64,000 bases of DNA from Oscillospiraceae bacterium (GTDB taxonomy: Bacteria; Bacillota; Clostridia; Oscillospirales; Oscillospiraceae): NCBI GenBank assembly GCA_017452505.1, contig JAFTMI010000029.1, positions 62,001-126,000 on the forward strand, read 5' to 3'. Positions within the stretch are counted from its first letter, which is position 1. The number at the start of each line of letters is the position of its first letter. Below are positions 49,101 through 56,678 of the stretch, piece after piece. The notes beneath the pieces were generated by a model, which saw nothing but the letters and a program-made list of their open reading frames with translations, did not search any database and was not told the origin of the DNA. The position numbers were made by a program, and so were the translations under genes.

Positions 49101-49657
49101 TTTACAGGGGTCTGCTCGGGAATGCCGTGATCCTGTAGCTCCAAATAGAAATGATCCGGTCCGAAAATATCAGCCATTTTCTCTGCATATTTCAGCGCTG
49201 CATCGTAGTCCTCCTGCAGCAGCCTCTGGGGGATCGCACCTGCCAAGCAAGCAGAGGTAGCAATTAAACCCTCATGTCGTTCACGAAGCAAATTCAGATC
49301 CACTCTGGGCTTTCCATAGAAGCCCTCCACAAAGGCCTGGGATACCAAGTAGCAAAGATTCTCATAACCTTGCCTATCCTTACACAACAGGACGAGGTGG
49401 TAGGGATCATTATCGATACCATGGACACGGTCGGACATATTCCGCGGTGCCACATACACCTCGCAGCCAATGATAGGCTTGATGCCGGCGGCTTTTGCAG
49501 CCTTGTAAAAGTCGATACAGCCGTACATAACGCCGTGGTCAGTGATAGCAACAGCGGTTTGACCAAGCTCCTTGACCCGATCCATAAGCCCATCGATGCG
49601 GCATGCGCCATCCAGGAGGCTATATTCCGTATGCAAATGTAAATGCGCAAAACTCAT
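46199..49657 (-). CDS. dnaE: DNA polymerase III alpha subunit, DnaE type
   Basis: Second replicative polymerase of Firmicutes, extending lagging-strand primers (1152 aa). PHP domain (LHLHTEYSLLDGACRI), catalytic palm with MPDFDTDFCQERR, finger/tower region, then HhH and an OB fold (IVSIAGVVQSIKMKTTRNNS). No exonuclease domain, as expected for DnaE. Complete. Overlaps whiA by four bases (ATGA). No terminator before the following lipoprotein gene. Confidence 0.97.
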   Translation of the reverse strand: MSFAHLHLHTEYSLLDGACRIDGLMDRVKELGQTAVAITDHGVMYGCIDFYKAAKAAGIKPIIGCEVYVAPRNMSDRVHGIDNDPYHLVLLCKDRQGYENLCYLVSQAFVEGFYGKPRVDLNLLRERHEGLIATSACLAGAIPQRLLQEDYDAALKYAEKMADIFGPDHFYLELQDHGIPEQTPVNQGIMRIARETGLPLVVTNDAHYLRKEDARMQDVLLCVQTGRTVDDPNRMKFQTEEFYLKSEDELRQLFPGCDEAFENTMKIADRCNLEFVFNEYHLPSFPVPEGFTNEEYFRKLCEDGFRERYPDAPDSYRERLEYEIGVISRMGYVNYYLIVWDFIRFAKESGIPVGPGRGSGAASIVAYCMHITEVDPMKYSLIFERFLNPERVSMPDFDTDFCQERRGEVIDYVMQKYGADHVAQIATFGTMAARGAIRDVGRALNFTYAETDVVAKLVPTMPLHITLKDALNVSPKLKEMYDGDERVKNLIDTAMSLEGMPRNTSTHAAGVVITADPVHTYVPLSRNDETTVTQYTMTTIEELGLLKMDFLGLRNLTVIRDAELQIQKFNPEFSMDRIPDDDPETFQMLTEGKTQGVFQLESAGMTGVCVGMKADSIEDITAIVALYRPGPMDSIPKFIENKLNHKKVTYKCPELEPILKVTYGCIVYQEQVIEIFRQLGGYTMGQADNIRRAISKKKMNVIEAERKVFVYGDKEKGIAGCIANGISESVAQSLYDEIVAFANYAFNKAHAVCYAVVAYQTAYLKCHYPRQYMAALMTSVLDSATKISGYIAECKDLGIATLPPDVNHSVDSFAVEGDAIRFGLGAVKNVGRGLIRSMVAKREADGPFQSLEDFIQRMGDELNKRAVENFIKCGAMDCFGYHRSELLAVYENMMDSIASSRKRNIEGQMNLFAMLQDTDDAVEIPIPKLAEMSKADLMLMEKETTGIYLSGHPMDDYRHLLKGTHVVPIGQLMDEESTYQDEQIVSIAGVVQSIKMKTTRNNSMMAYVTLEDDTASIEMLAFSNVLSQYGNYIRENLPVVIVGRLSMRDDKEPQIVINRACPMSDYTEQNRLMEEMSGPTVQKTGTLYLRLPTEEGALFDKIRAILSMFPGDSQVVVYFADTKQRRGSRCSLDSRMIPELERVLGKENVVIK

Positions 49658-50568
49658 AGCGTACCCTCCTGGGCCATCTGTACCAGCTTTTTCAGCCGGT
49701 GGTTCATAGCCGGTTTGCTGATGGGCGGTTCCATAAGTGCCGCCAGCTCCGTTAGTGATGCCTCGGGATTTTCCTCCCGGGCCATAACTGCGTGCTTTAA
49801 TTTCTCCGGCAGTTTATCGAAAAGTCCCCGCTCTCGCAAAACACGGATGGCATTGAGCTGCTCTTGGGCAGCTTCCACCACCTTAGAGGTGTTGGCATCG
49901 TCACAGTTGCAACGGCGGTTAACCTTGTTGTTCAGTTCCTTTTCCAGTTTCGCCTCCATAATACCCATGGCCGCCAGGGGCGCACCCAGATATGTGAGGC
50001 AATCGGTGATCATATCACTCTGCTTAAAATACAGCACATAACCGCCTGCGCGGGAGGCAGCTTTCGGCTCAACGCCCAGCACCTCATACATCAATGAGTT
50101 ACACTCTCTGGCAACGCTGCTGTGGGTGGTGGTCAATTCAATATGATAACCTTTTGCAGGGTCCGTAACAGAGCCTCCGGCCAAAAATGCGCCCTTCAAG
50201 AAAGCGGCCTTGCAGCAATCGTCCTCCACAACAGGAAGGTTAATGTGCAAAGAAAGGGTGTCTTTCGCATCAAAGCCGTAAGCGGACATAATCCGGTGGA
50301 TCTTATCCTTATCGGTGATTTGAAAAATCAGTTTACCGGCGCTGTCTCCTTCCGGCTCCGCGTCAAAAGCAACGCCAAAGGCCTTTTTGAACAGCTTTGG
50401 CAGCAACCCGGCAAATTCCCGGCTTTCTGTGATGATGCGGATGCCGTCAGTGCGAAAGCTATTACAGAAAAGCAAAATGCCAAAGCATTCCGCCAGGGCG
50501 CAGCAATTCTTTGTGGGATTGTAACGGCAGATCTCTTCTTTTGCGCTGCCGGAAAAAGAAATAGCCAT
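49654..50568 (-). CDS. whiA: WhiA-family DNA-binding regulator
   Basis: Homing-endonuclease-derived regulator of division and, in actinobacteria, of sporulation (304 aa). N-terminal SFSGSAKEEICRY, LAGLIDADG-like KAAFLKGAFLAGGSVTDP, and C-terminal HTH (ASLTELAALMEPPISKPAMNHRL). In Firmicutes it binds nucleoid DNA. Usually preceded by rapZ and yvcK; here murB lies directly upstream by 18 bases. Confidence 0.96.
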   Translation of the reverse strand: MAISFSGSAKEEICRYNPTKNCCALAECFGILLFCNSFRTDGIRIITESREFAGLLPKLFKKAFGVAFDAEPEGDSAGKLIFQITDKDKIHRIMSAYGFDAKDTLSLHINLPVVEDDCCKAAFLKGAFLAGGSVTDPAKGYHIELTTTHSSVARECNSLMYEVLGVEPKAASRAGGYVLYFKQSDMITDCLTYLGAPLAAMGIMEAKLEKELNNKVNRRCNCDDANTSKVVEAAQEQLNAIRVLRERGLFDKLPEKLKHAVMAREENPEASLTELAALMEPPISKPAMNHRLKKLVQMAQEGTL

Positions 50569-50586
50569 TGCCCTGCTCCTCTCTGT

Positions 50587-51498
50587 TTACCAAATACGAA
50601 CCTCAGGTTCTAAGCGAATGCCCGATTCCCGGAACACCCGGTCGGACACATCGGTTAAAAGTTTCTTTACATCTTCGGCGGTTGCGCCGCCCAAATTCAC
50701 CACAAAGCCAGCGTGCTTTTCTGACACAGCGGCGTTGCCGATGCGGTGACCCTTCAGCCCTGCGTGGTCAATGAGCGCCGCTGCATAGCCACCTACAGGC
50801 CGCTTAAAGGCAGAACCTGCAGAGGGTAGATCCAGGGGTTGCGACGCACTGCGTCGAGCCATCAGATCCTGCATCACAGCGCGAATCTCATCACAAGGTT
50901 TGGGACTCAATTCAAAAACTGCGCTCACCACGATGCCACCCTCGTCTTCCAAGCGGCTATGGCGGTAAGAAAAGTTCATTTCCTCGCCTGTGTAGGTACG
51001 CAAATTGCCGGACATATCCATCACTTCTACCTGGGTGCAAACCTGGCAGATCTCGCCGCCGTAAGCACCGGCATTCATATACACACCGCCGCCAACCGTT
51101 CCGGGAATACCGTGGGCAAATTCCAAGCCTGACAAGCCTGCGTTAGCCGCAAACACCGCAGCCCGGGTCATTGTTACACCGGCAGCTACGCGAATATGGG
51201 TATCATCGATGCTCTCTATTCCGCCAAGGCAATCCTTCAGGCAAATCACCAAACCGGAAAGGCCTTCATCCGGTGCCAGAATGTTAGTTCCTGCGCCTAA
51301 TATAGCGGTTTTACAGTCCAACAAAGCGGACACTTTCAAAACTTCCGCCAATTCTGCAGCGGTTTTGGGGAAAGCCATCACCTCAACCGGGCCGCCGATG
51401 CGGAAGGATGTATGTTTCGCCATAGATTCATTATACCTAAGTTCTAACTCCGGCAATAAATCGGCCATTTTCTGCTGAAAATCAGTCAAATTTCTCAT
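50587..51498 (-). CDS. murB: UDP-N-acetylenolpyruvoylglucosamine reductase
   Basis: Flavoenzyme making UDP-MurNAc for peptidoglycan (303 aa). FAD site LGAGTNILAPDEGLSGL; GIPGTVGGGVYMNAGAYGGE; catalytic-region SAGSAFKRP; C-terminal LEPEVRIW. The short length fits type II MurB. ATG 51498 follows GGAGG; a longer reading would start upstream of the likely transcription start. Confidence 0.96.
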   Translation of the reverse strand: MRNLTDFQQKMADLLPELELRYNESMAKHTSFRIGGPVEVMAFPKTAAELAEVLKVSALLDCKTAILGAGTNILAPDEGLSGLVICLKDCLGGIESIDDTHIRVAAGVTMTRAAVFAANAGLSGLEFAHGIPGTVGGGVYMNAGAYGGEICQVCTQVEVMDMSGNLRTYTGEEMNFSYRHSRLEDEGGIVVSAVFELSPKPCDEIRAVMQDLMARRSASQPLDLPSAGSAFKRPVGGYAAALIDHAGLKGHRIGNAAVSEKHAGFVVNLGGATAEDVKKLLTDVSDRVFRESGIRLEPEVRIW

Positions 51499-51526
51499 AA
51501 ACGCCTCCGGGCATATGATTATGTAC

Positions 51527-51555
51527 AGTATATCATATTTAGGCGCAATATGCAA
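51527..51555 (-). promoter_or_regulatory. murB-whiA-dnaE promoter
   Basis: On minus: TTGCAT (51550-51555), 17-base spacer ending TATGA, TATACT (51527-51532). Confidence 0.65.
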
Positions 51556-51579
51556 TTATAACTATCATATTTTTTACAG

Positions 51580-51610
51580 AAAAACAGCCGGGTAAAAACC
51601 CGGCTGTTTT
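51580..51610. terminator. Terminator, copy 1 of a duplicated hairpin
   Basis: ACAGCCGGGT pairs with ACCCGGCTGT with A/T-rich flanks on both sides. Thirty bases are identical to the hairpin at 53130-53159. It ends the Ltp lipoprotein gene on minus. Confidence 0.88.
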
Positions 51611-51653
51611 TGTGAAAACACCATCAATTCCATTCTTTGTCCATTGCTATTGA

Positions 51654-52997
51654 CTATATACAGCTATCAACCAGTGCTTCTGCTTCTGAGTAATCCATCA
51701 TTTCACTATACCAGTTAATAATTGCTTCGCGTGTATAACCGTATGATAGCAAAAGCTTGACACGTTCTTCCTCGCTTGCTGTAGCTTCTCCACGATAATA
51801 ACCACTAGTATTATCTAACGCATATTGAATAATATCCTCGTCATAACCCAGGTCGGCCAAATAATCATAAAAATCATAATATGTAACTATCACGCTATAA
51901 TCATTATTCCAATATTCCTTCATCTCATTGATAGCCTTACTTTTCCAATCGATTCCGAAATTATCGACCGCATATTGAAGTTCTTCTTCTGTGAAGCCAG
52001 CACACCCACAATCTGCACCGCCGCAACTTTCAACCAAAAAACGTATATCATTCTGAGAAACACCAGAGCCTATATTATCCTCCAATAAGTCTTTTGCAGT
52101 TTGCAATGCATGCTTTTTCCAATCAATATTCGCATTTTGGATAGCATATTCAGCTTCAGTCTCAGTAAACGGCTCAAGCCCGTCTACCTGTAATTTATAC
52201 TTTACAAAATGTCTATCCGTAGGAAACCATCGATCTGCTTGCTTAATTGCCTCTTCAACAGCCGCAGCATATCTGTCAACCTTAGATTCAGTACTCTGCC
52301 CAGAATTGCCTAAAGCACTGCTTGGTGCACTTGGCGTTGTTGCTACCTCAAGCAACTTTTTAGTAATTCTACCATTGACTTCGAAATAGTAAGCATAATC
52401 AGCTGCCGAAAGTTTATCGGTCTTAATCTCACTCATTTTCTGCACCGTTTCGGCATACTGCTTTAAATACTTGTTATAGTCGTCCATTAAGTCAAGAACA
52501 TTGTCGGATTTCTCGAAAGCCTTCATAAAGGCAATATACTCATCAAAGAACTTTTCGTAACTATCCATTGCCTTCTTGAACTCCGGGGTTACATTTGACG
52601 ATGCAGATTGCGTATTCTTTGTTGCAGCAGTTGTTGCCGTTGTGGGCTTTGTTGTAGGGGGTGTAGTAGTTTTGGTCTTTGTAGTGGGCGTAGTAGTTAT
52701 CGACACAATTTCGGTTGCCGTAGTAGTCTGTGTTTCTGTTGAAGACGGTTCAGTTGCCTCAGTGTTGTCACGCTGGGCATAGATTTCAACCAGCTTTTCG
52801 GAAAGTTGGGCATCCTTGGTTTCTGCAAAACCCTTGTTCAAAATATCGATAGCTGAATCAACATCGTTCTTGTCAAGAAAATCCTGCGCCATTGACAGGT
52901 ATGTGTCAGCGGCAGATGTATCAGCCTTTTTACCACAGGAACAAAACACCGTTAATACTATAACCAACGCAAGAATTAGCGCAAATGCCTTTTTCAT
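51654..52997 (-). CDS. Ltp-repeat lipoprotein
   Basis: A surface lipoprotein (447 aa). Signal peptide 1-20 with Cys21 in FCSC; a TPR-like helical pair (30-77); Thr/Pro-rich linker (79-135); a helical domain (137-220) like DUF6591 segments of clostridial lipoproteins; then two Ltp (host cell surface-exposed lipoprotein) repeats, FTETEAEYAIQNANIDWKKH (277-296) and FTEEELQYAVDNFGIDWKSK (335-354), and a third divergent helical repeat. Codons are more AT-rich than the neighbours. ATG 52997 follows GAGAGGG. Ltp repeats are known for phage superinfection exclusion in one lactococcal-type system; no such role is shown here. It is the only gene between two identical terminators. Confidence 0.8.
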   Translation of the reverse strand: MKKAFALILALVIVLTVFCSCGKKADTSAADTYLSMAQDFLDKNDVDSAIDILNKGFAETKDAQLSEKLVEIYAQRDNTEATEPSSTETQTTTATEIVSITTTPTTKTKTTTPPTTKPTTATTAATKNTQSASSNVTPEFKKAMDSYEKFFDEYIAFMKAFEKSDNVLDLMDDYNKYLKQYAETVQKMSEIKTDKLSAADYAYYFEVNGRITKKLLEVATTPSAPSSALGNSGQSTESKVDRYAAAVEEAIKQADRWFPTDRHFVKYKLQVDGLEPFTETEAEYAIQNANIDWKKHALQTAKDLLEDNIGSGVSQNDIRFLVESCGGADCGCAGFTEEELQYAVDNFGIDWKSKAINEMKEYWNNDYSVIVTYYDFYDYLADLGYDEDIIQYALDNTSGYYRGEATASEEERVKLLLSYGYTREAIINWYSEMMDYSEAEALVDSCI

Positions 52998-53085
52998 AAT
53001 TTCCCTCTCCAATCTACAGGTTATTTACTGTTCCGATAGTATTATACAGTATTTACCAAATAATTACAAGTTATTTAAGTTTTAG

Positions 53086-53122
53086 ATTACCACACCAGTG
53101 TGTGCACTGGTTCGCAATGACA
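53086..53122. repeat. Remnant of a dispersed palindromic repeat (putative)
   Basis: ACCAGTG (53094-53100) and CACTGGT (53105-53111) form a hairpin, followed by TCGCAATGACA. The ATTACCACACC...CGCAATGACA outline resembles intergenic repeats I associate with genomes of this group. Only one copy is in the window. Confidence 0.4.
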
Positions 53123-53129
53123 AGTTCTA

Positions 53130-53159
53130 AAAAACAGCCGGGTAAAAACCCGGCTGTTT
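53130..53159. terminator. Terminator, copy 2 of a duplicated hairpin
   Basis: Identical over 30 bases to 51580-51609. On minus it lies just after the ferredoxin stop and would end that gene; T-rich on minus. Confidence 0.88.
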
Positions 53160-53168
53160 ATGTAGGAT

Positions 53169-53558
53169 TTACTTTTCGACGATCTCCAGGATCTCCATAG
53201 GACAGGCCTTCACGCAAATACCGCAAGCGATGCACTTAGCAGCGGGGCTATCAGCCTTGGGAGCTACCATAACCTTCATTGGGCAGGCTTCCACGCACTT
53301 GCCGCAGGAGGTACACAGTTTCTTATTGATCATATACACACCGGTCTTGGGGTTCTGGGTGATCGCACCGGACTCACAGACCTTAGCACATTTACCGCAC
53401 TGGATGCAGGTCATGGGCTTGGCTGCGCCGTTCTTCTCAATGATCTGAATGCAGGACAGATCCTGGTGAAATTCCTTGAAGAACGCCTCAGAGCAAGCTG
53501 CAACGCACTGCAGGCAAGCCATACACTCGGCACCCTTTTTCACAGAAAGCTTTTTCAT
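53169..53558 (-). CDS. 4Fe-4S ferredoxin with four cysteine motifs
   Basis: An electron-transfer protein (129 aa) with four CxxCxxCxxxC motifs: CMACLQCVAAC, CIQCGKCAKVC, CTSCGKCVEACP and CIACGICVKACP. This suits up to four clusters in the style of HycB/CooF subunits. No partner oxidoreductase is adjacent, so the redox partner is unknown. No signal peptide, so cytosolic. The start ATG is weakly supported by GGAGAAT. Monocistronic. Confidence 0.9.
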   Translation of the reverse strand: MKKLSVKKGAECMACLQCVAACSEAFFKEFHQDLSCIQIIEKNGAAKPMTCIQCGKCAKVCESGAITQNPKTGVYMINKKLCTSCGKCVEACPMKVMVAPKADSPAAKCIACGICVKACPMEILEIVEK

Positions 53559-53686
53559 AAGAGAAAATTCTCCTTTGTCATTTATTTTCTGTTACATTAT
53601 ACTCCAAACTTTTTTAAATATCAATGGTTATTTGATAATATTTTTACAGGAAACACGCAAATTTCCTGTCTAAGTACGCAAGCGCT

Positions 53687-53705
53687 GGAAATACTACTGT
53701 TGAAA
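53687..53705 (+). promoter_or_regulatory. Conserved 19-base upstream motif, copy 1
   Basis: GGAAATACTACTGTTGAAA, 16 of 19 bases identical to 54098-54116. The first ten bases fit the -10 pattern GGNRANANTW known for forespore sigma factor SigF. The -35 is not clear. Confidence 0.4.
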
Positions 53706-53725
53706 TCTAAAAAAGGAGAATGCAT

Positions 53726-54004
53726 ATGAAGAAACTCATCGTTTTTACTTTTGTACTTGCTTTGGCCTTTTCTCTGTGCGCCTGCGCCTGCAGCAAGAAC
53801 ACATTGGATCCTACTGAAACCACCGGTGCAAACGCAACAACAGCACCCACGACTGACACAGTTATGCCCACTACAGAAATGACCATCCCTGTTCCCCAGA
53901 CCAATGTTCCCGATCCCGGCATCAACACTGATCCCACCCATATCCCTGACAGCACTGACAGTACAGATGCTACCATGATGCCCCGGAACGGAATCCTGGG
54001 GTGA
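53726..54004 (+). CDS. Small Thr/Pro-rich lipoprotein
   Basis: A 92-residue secreted lipoprotein: signal peptide MKKLIVFTFVLALAFSLCAC with candidate lipid cysteines at 18, 20 or 22, followed by a Thr/Pro/Asp-rich low-complexity tail without a folded domain. Function unknown. ATG 53726 is preferred because AAAGGAGAA lies six bases upstream; an ATG at 53720 overlaps it. Followed by a good terminator. Confidence 0.7.
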   Translation: MKKLIVFTFVLALAFSLCACACSKNTLDPTETTGANATTAPTTDTVMPTTEMTIPVPQTNVPDPGINTDPTHIPDSTDSTDATMMPRNGILG

Positions 54005-54007
54005 CAG

Positions 54008-54042
54008 AAAGCCAGGATGGGCAAGCGCACATCCTGGCTTTT
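54008..54042 (+). terminator. Terminator of the small lipoprotein gene
   Basis: AAAGCCAGGATG pairs with CATCCTGGCTTT, then T. Confidence 0.88.
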
Positions 54043-54097
54043 CATTCAAACAGTTACATAGGTGAGAAACCTTTCCTCTTGTGTTTCCCCAACAGCG

Positions 54098-54116
54098 GGG
54101 AATACTAATGTCGAAA
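54098..54116 (+). promoter_or_regulatory. Conserved 19-base upstream motif, copy 2
   Basis: GGGAATACTAATGTCGAAA; see copy 1. It abuts the ribosome-binding site AAAGGAGG, so any transcript would have a very short leader. Confidence 0.4.
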
Positions 54117-54128
54117 GGAGGCGATCGT

Positions 54129-54305
54129 ATGCATTTAAAAGGTTTGGCTATTGCGGTTGGTGTGGGCGCGGCGGTAGGTGCTGTGGCGATCTTAACCATG
54201 CCCAAGAATAATCCCACCCGTCGTTTGGCTGCAAAAGCGGCTGACAAAATGGAAGATATGACCTGGAAGCTTTCCAACAAACTCACTGACGAATTTGACC
54301 TGTAA
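54129..54305 (+). CDS. Small YtxH-like membrane protein
   Basis: A 58-residue protein with one N-terminal glycine-rich helix (GLAIAVGVGAAVGAVAILTM) and a charged amphipathic C-terminal part. The layout is like YtxH-type proteins, but it is too short to assign. ATG 54129 follows AAAGGAGG eight bases upstream. Convergent with the Clp gene across a hairpin. Confidence 0.65.
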   Translation: MHLKGLAIAVGVGAAVGAVAILTMPKNNPTRRLAAKAADKMEDMTWKLSNKLTDEFDL

Positions 54306-54314
54306 TACAGTAAA

Positions 54315-54338
54315 CACCCCCGACCGCAGTCGGGGGTG
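54315..54338. terminator. Bidirectional hairpin terminator
   Basis: CACCCCCGAC pairs with GTCGGGGGTG around CGCA. The T tract is short on both sides (TTTA on minus), but the place between convergent genes supports it. Confidence 0.7.
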
Positions 54339-54342
54339 CAGA

Positions 54343-56616
54343 TTATTTGGCAGATATTTTGATCTCGCTGTTTTTTACAGTAATTTTAATAGCAGAAATG
54401 GGCTTTTCAAAGGAATCAATGATCTTCTCGCTGATGGGATCTTCCAGGCTGCGCTGGATCTCTCTGCGGAGATTCCGGGCGCCATAGGTCACAGAATAGG
54501 CCTTATCCACCAAATATTTGCGAACCTCTTCGTCCCAGGTAAGCTTCAAACCGCGGTTTTCCAGGCTCTGCCGCAGTTCTTCCAGCATAATGTCCGCAAT
54601 ACCAAGGAAATTCTCTTCTGTCAAGCGGTTGAAGGAAACGATCTCATCCACTCGGTTAATAAACTCAGGCCGCAGGAACTCCCGCAGGGCATTCATGGTC
54701 TTTTCCTTGACCATCTCATTATCGGTTCGGCCAAAGCCCAAACCGCCCACACGGCCCTCAGAACCGGCATTGGAGGTCATGACGATAATGGCATTTTCAA
54801 AATTCACGACACGCCCCTGGGCATCGGTGATACGGCCGTCATCCAGCACCTGCAGAAGAATGTTCAGCACATCCGGGTGGGCCTTTTCGATCTCGTCGAA
54901 CAACACCACAGAATACGGCTTTCTGCGGATCTTCTCTGTCAGCTGGCCTGCTTCATCATAGCCAATATAACCGGGAGGCGAACCGATCAGCTTGGAAACA
55001 GTATGCTTCTCCATAAACTCCGTCATATCCAGCCGAATTAGAGAATCCACAGAATCAAACATATCGTTTGCGAGGCATTTCACCAATTCTGTCTTACCCA
55101 CACCGGTAGGACCGACAAAGATAAAGGAAACAGGCTTCTTCTTGGGGCTGATGCCCACGCGATTTCTGCGAATTGCCTTGGCAACAGTTTCCACAGCCTC
55201 GTCCTGGCCGACAATATGCTCCTTCAGCCGGTCAGCAAGTCCCTTAAGCTGCTGATACTCCTGTGCCTTGATCTTGCTGGCAGGAATTTTGGTCCACAGC
55301 TCAATAATCCGAGCTAAATTCTCAATGGTAACAGCCGGCGCAGGAATTTTCTCCAGTTCTTCGATCTCCGCTGCCAATTGGCACAGCTTGCTGCGGATGG
55401 TTGCCAGGCGCTCATAATGCTCGTTTTCCGTATCCTCGGTAAGCATTCGCAGCTCCAGCTCGTAATCATCCCGTTCCTTCTTTAATTCAGCACGACGGGA
55501 AATCTCCTCGCAGCGCAGGTTCACATCGGAACAAGCTTCATCCAATAAGTCGATTGCCTTATCCGGCAGGAAACGGTCGGTGATATAGCGCTCGGACAGG
55601 ATAACACACTGCCGGGCGATCTCTGGAGAAACCACAACACCGTGGAACTCAGCATAGGCCTTGGAAACACCCTGCATAATTTGGCAAGCCTCCTCGATGG
55701 TAGGCTCAGCCACAGACACCGGTTGGAAGCGGCGCTCCAATGCAGCGTCCTTCTCAATGTGCTTATGGTATTCATTGAAGGTAGTCGCACCGATCACCTG
55801 GATCTCACCGCGGGACAAGGCGGGCTTTAGAATATTGGCCGCATTCATAGAGCCTTCTGCATCACCGGCACCAACCAGGTTATGGACCTCGTCGATCACT
55901 AAGATAATGTTACCGCAGGCCTTTACCTCAGCGATCAAGCCCTTCATTCGGCTCTCAAACTGGCCACGGAACTGTGTGCCTGCCACAAGTGCGGTCAAAT
56001 CCAGCAGAAGAACTTCCTTATTCCGCAGGTTGTAGGGCACTTTGCCTGCAACGATCCGCTGGGCAAGACCCTCCGCAATAGCAGTTTTACCAACACCGGG
56101 CTCACCAATCAGGCAGGGATTATTCTTCTGACGACGATTCAAAATTTGAATCACCCGTTCAGTCTCCTCATCTCTGCCAATCACAGGATCCATCTTGCCT
56201 TCACGGGCGCGACCGGTAAGATTCAGACAGTAGTTGTCCAGGAATTTATGCTTACTGTTTTTTTCCTTCTTGGACTTTTGTTCCTTATCGGTTTCCTGCT
56301 TCGGCTCCATTTCGCCCTTCTGCGCGCCCATATTCTCCAGCAGCTGGTTCAGCATTGGGAATGTGGCAGTGCGGCCTTCGGTCTCGTCCTCTTCTCCATC
56401 CATCTGACCGAACATATTGCTCATTTCATCGGAAAGATTATCAAGATCTTCATCTGAAAAGCCCATTTGCTTCACAGCCGCATCGATCTGAGGAATACCC
56501 AGAGAACGGGCGCATTTGATACAATAGCCCTCATTCATGCTCACGCCGTTTTCAATCTTTGTTATAAAGACAACGGCCATATTCTTCTTACATTTGGTAC
56601 ACAACTTTGGCTGCAT
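54343..56616 (-). CDS. ClpE-like AAA+ unfoldase
   Basis: Hsp100 ATPase that unfolds substrates for ClpP (757 aa). In place of the double Clp-N domain it has a four-cysteine zinc finger (Cys6, Cys9, Cys32, Cys35), as in ClpE. Two AAA+ modules: GEPGVGKT and GPTGVGKT Walker A, VIDEVH and LFDEIEKAH Walker B, with a middle coiled-coil segment about residues 390-440. The GLGFG loop after the second module is the ClpP-docking tripeptide. Neither ctsR nor mcsAB is nearby. ATG 56616 has only a modest ribosome-binding site. Confidence 0.88.
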   Translation of the reverse strand: MQPKLCTKCKKNMAVVFITKIENGVSMNEGYCIKCARSLGIPQIDAAVKQMGFSDEDLDNLSDEMSNMFGQMDGEEDETEGRTATFPMLNQLLENMGAQKGEMEPKQETDKEQKSKKEKNSKHKFLDNYCLNLTGRAREGKMDPVIGRDEETERVIQILNRRQKNNPCLIGEPGVGKTAIAEGLAQRIVAGKVPYNLRNKEVLLLDLTALVAGTQFRGQFESRMKGLIAEVKACGNIILVIDEVHNLVGAGDAEGSMNAANILKPALSRGEIQVIGATTFNEYHKHIEKDAALERRFQPVSVAEPTIEEACQIMQGVSKAYAEFHGVVVSPEIARQCVILSERYITDRFLPDKAIDLLDEACSDVNLRCEEISRRAELKKERDDYELELRMLTEDTENEHYERLATIRSKLCQLAAEIEELEKIPAPAVTIENLARIIELWTKIPASKIKAQEYQQLKGLADRLKEHIVGQDEAVETVAKAIRRNRVGISPKKKPVSFIFVGPTGVGKTELVKCLANDMFDSVDSLIRLDMTEFMEKHTVSKLIGSPPGYIGYDEAGQLTEKIRRKPYSVVLFDEIEKAHPDVLNILLQVLDDGRITDAQGRVVNFENAIIVMTSNAGSEGRVGGLGFGRTDNEMVKEKTMNALREFLRPEFINRVDEIVSFNRLTEENFLGIADIMLEELRQSLENRGLKLTWDEEVRKYLVDKAYSVTYGARNLRREIQRSLEDPISEKIIDSFEKPISAIKITVKNSEIKISAK

Positions 56617-56647
56617 ACGATTCTCACAACCTTTCTTCCGGTACAAT

Positions 56648-56677
56648 ATCATAGTTTCACCGGAAAAGGAAAAACAA
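56648..56677 (-). promoter_or_regulatory. Putative clp promoter
   Basis: On minus: TTGTTT (56672-56677), 18-base spacer, TATGAT (56648-56653). No CtsR direct repeat (GGTCAAA) or CIRCE palindrome is visible. Confidence 0.45.
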
Positions 56678-56678
56678 T

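Noticed and set aside
46496..49138. An 880-codon open frame on the plus strand
   Set aside because: It is exactly antisense to dnaE, whose domains are complete. Its translation has no recognisable motif and it has no ribosome-binding site or promoter.
52580..52780. Tandem repeat in the Thr/Pro stretch of the Ltp lipoprotein as a mobile or phase-variable repeat
   Set aside because: The codons are mixed and the unit length is not constant. It is an ordinary low-complexity stalk.
53621..54286. A 221-codon open frame on minus opposite the small lipoprotein
   Set aside because: It crosses a terminator and two plus-strand genes with good ribosome-binding sites; the translation is compositionally odd and without motif.
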